DNA from: Sphagnum compactum
Lineage: Eukaryota > Bryophyta > Sphagnopsida > Sphagnales
DNA length: 64,000 nt
Reading direction: 5' to 3'
Assembly: GCA_965153455.1 (NCBI GenBank)
Contig: OZ234493.1
Span: 34,152,213-34,216,212, forward strand
Positions 57,876 to 64,000 of the stretch are shown one piece after another; the stretch's first letter is position 1; every line of letters begins with the position of its first letter. The position numbers and the translations under genes are program-made. The notes under the pieces are model-generated. The model was given only the letters and a program-made list of their open reading frames with translations, ran no database searches and was not told the DNA's origin.

Positions 57876-60800
57876 CCTTTATTATTTTAGTCTATGACAA
57901 CGGAAGTAAACCATAATTTGTGATTAAAAAAGTGATATGGTAATCATTTTTACGAACTTTCTCTTGTGTTTTGATGACCAGTCCTCATTTTTTTGTGCAC
58001 GTTTCCAGGTAAATTAAGAAAGGGAAAATAAGTGGGACAATCAGAATCAAAGTGAGGCTGAAATTTAAGATCACTTGATGGATAAGTCTAATATGTGTTC
58101 AGCTTATTTCCTATATACTTAATACTTAGTGTAGAGAGTCAATAATATTCTTTTTTTGGGAACCTTTTTCCCTTTAATCCTTTAGCCACAATCTATTTTT
58201 TTATGAACCTTTTGGCAAAAATTCACACAAGAAAAAACAGACTACACCCATTGCCTGCCATTTCATTCATGTTACGACCAATTTGGTTGATTTTTTAAAT
58301 TTAAAATGAGTTCGCATCACTGTGAAGCTCTTCCACATCTTTTAGATCTTTATTTTTTAATGATTTCAATCACATCCATTGGTACAGAATACAATCTAGA
58401 AACATGGGGCATACAAGCATAATCTTGCAATGTGGGCAGCCTAATAAATCCATGTTCCTGGGTTCAAGATGAGTTGATTTTCAAGTGCTTGGATTTCATA
58501 AACTGTGATTTTTTTCTGGACAATATCTCAATTTTTTTAATGTTTGAAGCTTTTGCTCCATGATTCTTCCTACCAAACCTATATACATCTTTTAGGTGTA
58601 GACCATAGCTTGCCAACACCCCAAATAAAAAACAACTTTCAAGTTTTATCTTTTGTCTTCTTCTTTGAGCACTATATACTAATAGTGGGTGGTGATGTGA
58701 AACATGAGTTTTAGGCAATATTTAATCACATAAATAAACTTACTTTTGATATTTACTTAGTAGACCCTTCATACTTTTGAACCCTACAATATACACTATG
58801 TCATAATGTGATTTTCATGATGAGAACAACTTGTGAATACTATCGTAATGTAATTATGTAGTCGTAATGTGTTTTGAATTGCTCCCATTTTTACAACTGG
58901 TCAAAATTATGATTATGTGACTACAAATATGACTATAAATATTTATGACTGTACTATTAATAAGGATTAATAATCATGTGCACTTAGAGTTGACCTTATT
59001 TGTAGGGCACCTTTGTGAAAATTAACACATTGTCATGCATGTGCTGTTGATGTAAATGAAGTCCCAAATCTTTCTAAATGTTTTGTGAACTGATTGCATA
59101 GATATGATTTTCAAACTTCTTTCACCAATGCATGTAAATAAATTTACTTTAGTTTAAATAGCTTAGTTTAACCTAAATTAACATAATTTAACCTATTTTA
59201 ACCTACTTTATTTTAGTGTATTTTAATCTAGGTTAGTCTAAGTAGTCAATTTAGCCTAATATAATAATGCACACCTTATGACCAAACTTTAGATGAAAAA
59301 TAAATTTTTTGATACTTTGCAAAGTGGTGTCCTTTCATGGAAAATTTGTGTTTGCCCATGGGTTTTGTTTATAGCATATTGTAAAGACATGCTTTCAAGG
59401 GTATAAATAAACTTGTTTGGTGATGGGCTAGGAGTTGTAATATATCTTAACATAAGCTTGTACATAGATTTGAAAAGGTTCACATCATGGGCCACGAAAA
59501 GTGTTTGTTGAAACATCTTGTTCCAAGTTATAATTTTTTTTTCATGATGTGGGATTATTGTTTTGAGTTGGGCTTATATGTGTCACATCACAACAATGCA
59601 CACAAAAGATCACAGAATCACCAAAAATAAATCTTTGTTGGTCTTGAATTGCTTGGTTTAAGGTAATTATGATTTTTAGGGAATATCTACAATGCTTGCA
59701 GTTCATTAAATAGGATGTTGTTTAGTGATTAGAAAATCCTAATACATTTGTAACAATACAACATCACAATTGCAAAGCCCTTGCACATTTTCCATGCAAA
59801 ATCAGATCACGCCAACTTTAAAAAATCAAAAACATCTTTAGTCCTACTCTTTATAATTTCTCACCAAATTTAAGCAAACATCACAAATTCAATTCTAGAA
59901 TGCATGAATTCACTTTTCCAACAAGCAATCTAACATTCTTTGCAAAAGTTAAGTATGTCTTGGAAAATGAACTCCAAGAATTCACTAAACATTTATTTCC
60001 TATAGCAACAAGTTTAACATCAAAAGTAGAAAATCAACAATTGGAGGTGAAAGTAAAAGATAAACAAATAGAGGTGAAAGTAAAAGATAAGCAAATTGAA
60101 ATGAAGGTATAGGACCAATCTCTTGAGTGCAAATCCAATTTAGTGACAATGCATACAAGAAAAGGTTTAACAAATATTTGCACTATCAATGGATAGTTAA
60201 ACATGTAGTTTCACAATGAACATAGAATGCAAATAGAATGAGATGCAAGCTTCAATGTGCTTGAGCCAATCATAGCTTAAGATTTACATTGATAACTTGC
60301 ACAACAATAATAGATGAAGATTTGATGTACGAAAAAAATTTAGACTTCTTAAAATCAATATACAATTGCTAGAAACATAACAATATGCATTTGAAACATA
60401 CATTGATTTAATTGAATTTTTGTGATCATGGTTTAGTTTCTAAATCCTGATGAAAGAATACAATTAGTGAGGCATTAGTGCAATCACTTTGTCTTTTGGA
60501 GTTTAGGGCTAGGAGGATCAAAGAAAGATGGTTTTCAATTTGCTTCACAAACAAAGCAAAAACTTGTTGGATTAACCAACACAAGTCATGGAAAGTAAAA
60601 TCCTAGTTAATCCAACTAAAGATAAAGAAAACATCTGACCTAATCAAGCCAAAAGATCAAAGCAAAAAAAGGTTGCAATGAATCTTGGTTTTCTAAGGAG
60701 AGGCAAATGGATAATAAAATAATTAAAAGATGTCACAAACATAATAAAAAAAAGGCATAACATTGATAGTTAATTGGAGTTAGCAAAATTTTCAACATTC

Positions 60801-62925
60801 CTTTGACCTCATCATTTGGTCATTTGAATGGAAAAATTAGGTCCATAAAAGATGGTTTGTACTTGGTGTGTTAATAAAGGAAAAATAAATTATTGTTGAT
60901 TGGATTTTTGGAATGCAAGCTTGTGGGCTTTTAATCACATTTCAATAACTTAGCTTTAGGTGGTGAAATTTACCCAAATTCGACCTACCCTGTTTCAGGG
61001 TGGGTTACTTGGATATTCTTGATGGTTTTGGTTTCAATGTAAAGATCTAGAATTGTCAATTAGACTTACAAAAGGGTTAAAGGTTTGTAGAGCATAAGGT
61101 TTGCAATGCATGTACATCATTCTATTTAACAATCTTGCAACATTGTACATTCAACACAACTATCCCACAAATCGCATATGGAATTGTGATGAGATAAGGA
61201 TTCAAGCAAGGTGATAATCAGGGGTGAAACTTCTAGCAAAAAGAAGTTCACAATAAGTCTATAATGCCATTCCCAAGTCTAAAGAATGGATGATTATAAA
61301 CTATGTTATAAATGCAATTGGGGGATTTTGTTACGATTCTTCACATTTCAAGGTAAAAGGATTAGAAATGATTACATTAGAAATTGTAGGCTAGGGACAT
61401 GCATGCCAATGGAAAAACACATGGATGACATCTTTCCTTTTCAAGGAATGTTTGTCATTTTTCACAAGGTTAATTCCTTGAGGCATTTCTCAATCTAACA
61501 TGCATATATTGATCCTAGATGGGCAGGGGTCACATGTAACCTTAGAGGCAATAAAAAAACATAAACACTTGGCTAAATATGGTGATTTTATTGTCATTCA
61601 CATCTTAGGCATTGCATCCCTTAAATGTGAGTTGTTTCGAGCCCTTCAAGACTAGATTTAGAAAGGAAGAGACAACAACATGGTTAATAGGTCCAATTAT
61701 TAGGAACCAAACAAAACAACTCTTATTGGTTGGGTTGATAAAACATTGGAAATTTCATGTTTTCAATAACTCATTTGTAACAAATTAATATGTTCAAAGT
61801 CTTGTTAATACTAATATGTTAAGGTTTATATATTAAATATTTGCCAAAACTATGCCATTTAAAAAGAAATATAATTGGTTTTTTGTTCTTATTGTTTAAT
61901 TACCATTTAAAAACATTGGTACATAGCATAAAAATTTGTTAAAATTGTGTATTTCGTATTCATTAAATTGATTTTAAATTATTTGGATATGTATACCAAT
62001 ATTTTGAAAATAAAATTGCATTAAAAAAAATCCATTGTAGTTTTTTAATGCTTTTAAGTTTGAAATTCACAAAATAAAGTACGTAGTGGTTACTATTGTT
62101 AATGGTATGTTTTAGTGTGATTGCACCATACCCAATATATCAAGTATAGAGGTTGTTAAAACAAAAAACAATGTTGAAAACATGGAGCTTAATTATTTAA
62201 ATTAGTACATGTGGAGTGCAACCTAAATGCTATATTCTTGAAAAGGAAATAAGGCTAGTAAACCAGGTCATTGAACTAACAAAAATAAAAAGGGCCTACA
62301 CATGAGCCTTAACCTAAAGAGCTTAATTCTATAAGTCAAATTCTTAAAACAATTCATTTTGTAAATTTGTTGTTGTTGTCCCATTTATTCATAAGGAGGA
62401 CATGAGGGATATAAGGTCCATTAGTTGTTTACAACAAATCACATGTTGTCACATCTAATGAGTATTTTTTGCAATATGTAATAAAACATTTTGGACAAAA
62501 AAATAGTTGAACAAATTAGAAAGCCAAAAAGGAAGGAAAGGGAGGAAATGAAAGCAAGGAGAGTAGTTGAATCCCTTAACTTAGTTGAATGAACAACTCA
62601 ATGTATGGTTAAATGCAAGTAATAGTTGCCTTCAACAAGGTTTGGTCTATTGTAACCATTAGAGGTGCAAGGGATAGATTTCACAACTTTTAAATTAGTT
62701 ACAAAGTTCATCTTATTGAATACAAAGGTGTCAACTTAGGCTTTAAAACACCACAATAGATAAAGGCTAAGGCTAGGGTTAGGGCTAGAATGCATGTGAA
62801 GGACATGTTGTATAACAAGTTTACAACATGTAAGCAATGGATAAATTTCCAAAAACAAGAGGAAATCATGATTCAAGTTTAGGGTTTAAAACTTGGGGGT
62901 TCAAACAAGAAGAGGTCAACTAGTT
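57876..62925. other. Long intergenic stretch without a supported gene
   Basis: AT-rich DNA. A TTTAACCTA-type short repeat lies at 59150-59245. A 70-codon frame at 59900-60112 (plus) has a C-terminal 10-residue repeat (KVKDKQIE three times) from a 30 bp tandem repeat at about 60045-60110. A TAG ends it and the frame stays open beyond, so it may be a relic of a longer coiled-coil coding sequence. A second 70-codon frame at 61286-61498 is unrecognised. Confidence 0.4.
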
Positions 62926-62929
62926 AAAA

Positions 62930-63835
62930 GCTTGAGAGAGGATGTAGTTTAAAACAATATTTTTTTAAAGAGAAGCTGAAGCTTATTAAAAATAGGCTTA
63001 AAGTTTAAAAAGAAGTTATAGCTTAGAGAGAGGTGTAAGTTTAAAAAGAAGCTATGGCTTAAAGAGAGGTGGAAGTTTGAAAAGGTGCCAACTTAGAGAA
63101 ATGTAGAAACTTTAAAAAATAAGCTACAACTAAGAAAATAATGGGAAGTTTAAAGAGAGGTTGTTGTAGCTTAAAGAGAGGCAATGATTAAAAAATTGGA
63201 GGGAAAAAAATGTAAAACTAGAATCAATGGGCCAAAAAAAAAATCGTTTGAAAGGGATTGATTTTGGAAAAAATATTTAGACAATTGGAAGGGTGTCACA
63301 TTTTAAAAGAAAGATGATGAAAAAGGAAAAACATCGTTTGAAAGGATTTGATGAGAAAATTAACCCAAGAGATATGGAAGGGATCTATAACATTTAAAGA
63401 GAGATTTAAAGAAAGGACTCAATGAGAAAAAAAATTTACCTAAGAAAGATGGAAGGGAGTTATAACATAGAGAAAGGTGATGAAAAAGGCTTAAAGGAAA
63501 AACTTGGTGAGAAAAAGAAAAACCCAAGATAGATGCAAGGGAGTCATAGTGTAAAAAGAGGTGGTGAAAAAGGCTTAGAGAGAAAACTTTGTGAAAAAAA
63601 AAATTAAACCAAGGCAGATGGAAGGGAGTTGCGGTGTAAAGAGAGGCGACAAGAGAGACAATGAGAAAAGACTTGTTGACAAAGAAAAAATAACCGAAGA
63701 AAGATGGAAAATAGTTGTAGTATAAAGAGAGTGATAAAAAAAAGGTTTGGTGAGGAAAAAAATTGGTGGGTGTTGATATATAAAGAAAAACAAATAAGGA
63801 AAGAAAAAGTGGTGGCTCTAAGTGGTGGGTCAAAG
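62930..63835. repeat. Degenerate A/G-rich tandem array
   Basis: Two phases are visible. At 62940-63190 AGCTTAAAGAGAGGTxGAAG phrases recur every 40-60 bp. At 63240-63835 a unit of about 90-100 bp with GAAGGGAGTTATAACAT, AAAGAGAGGTGATGAAAAAG and TTGGTGAGAAAAAAA recurs about six times. The minus-strand 173-codon frame here is only its Phe/Leu/Ser-rich shadow. Confidence 0.7.
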
Positions 63836-64000
63836 TGTACCAAAAAAAGACCAACAAAAACAATGTATTAGCTTCAAACATGTGACCGACTAGAAAGGGA
63901 TGAAAAGCTCAAAATCAGATTGTTGGTACTTGTAAGCATATTACAACAACAAGAAAGGCTATCATCACATTGTCACAAATGTTGATGAAGACAAATAAAA

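Noticed and set aside
63360-63881. 173-codon frame with repeated FSLSLFHHL segments
   Set aside because: The repeats follow the 95 bp tandem array and have no start or splice context.

Overview
The window is nuclear DNA from a land plant with a large, AT-rich, transposon-loaded genome. The evidence is GT-AG introns, plant-type AAACCCTAA telo-box motifs, a plant ERF/DREB transcription factor, a plant MIP1-type leucine-zipper gene, and CACTA and hAT transposons of plant type. I cannot name the species. The sparse genes and abundant decayed repeats would fit a fern, lycophyte, gymnosperm or other large-genome lineage.

Layout. From 1 to 5 kb there is AT-rich repeat debris (miniature inverted-repeat elements and tRNA-derived SINEs). 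At 5.2-6.6 kb (minus strand) lie three exons of a MIP1-like leucine-zipper gene, with a GC-richer upstream region to about 7.7 kb. From 7.7 to 26.8 kb there are repeats, a well-preserved 400 bp MITE, an 81 bp tandem repeat and two decayed hAT transposase pseudogenes (12.7-15.3 kb plus strand, 23.35-24.73 kb minus strand). A complete 8,866 bp CACTA (CMC/EnSpm) transposon occupies 26,835-35,700, with CACTAC ends and a TTA target-site duplication. From 35.7 to 49 kb there is repeat-rich DNA with tandem arrays, a purine-rich tract, SINEs, MITEs, a 1.66 kb element with 80 bp terminal inverted repeats and a 188 bp near-perfect hairpin. At 49.57-50.18 kb (minus strand) is an intact single-exon AP2/ERF (DREB-like) gene. 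From 50.2 to 64 kb there are further SINE and MITE copies (including a 303 bp hAT-type MITE) and degenerate tandem arrays, with no recognisable host gene.

The CACTA element is the most interesting object. On the minus strand it encodes a four-exon Tnp2-type transposase with DUF4218 and DUF4216 regions. Just upstream on the same strand is a separate two-exon gene that joins a Cys/His-rich N-terminus to a SET (lysine methyltransferase) domain. A second, divergent gene on the plus strand encodes a basic, coiled-coil, TNPA-like protein of unknown family. TTGCGA/TCGCAA motifs are concentrated at both ends, in the divergent promoter and in intron 1 of the plus-strand gene, which suggests a DNA-binding protein that acts on ends and promoter. 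The transposase and the plus-strand gene carry three point lesions in total, so this copy is probably not autonomous, whereas the SET gene reads open. A transposon that carries its own histone-methyltransferase-like gene is the main candidate for an undescribed system.
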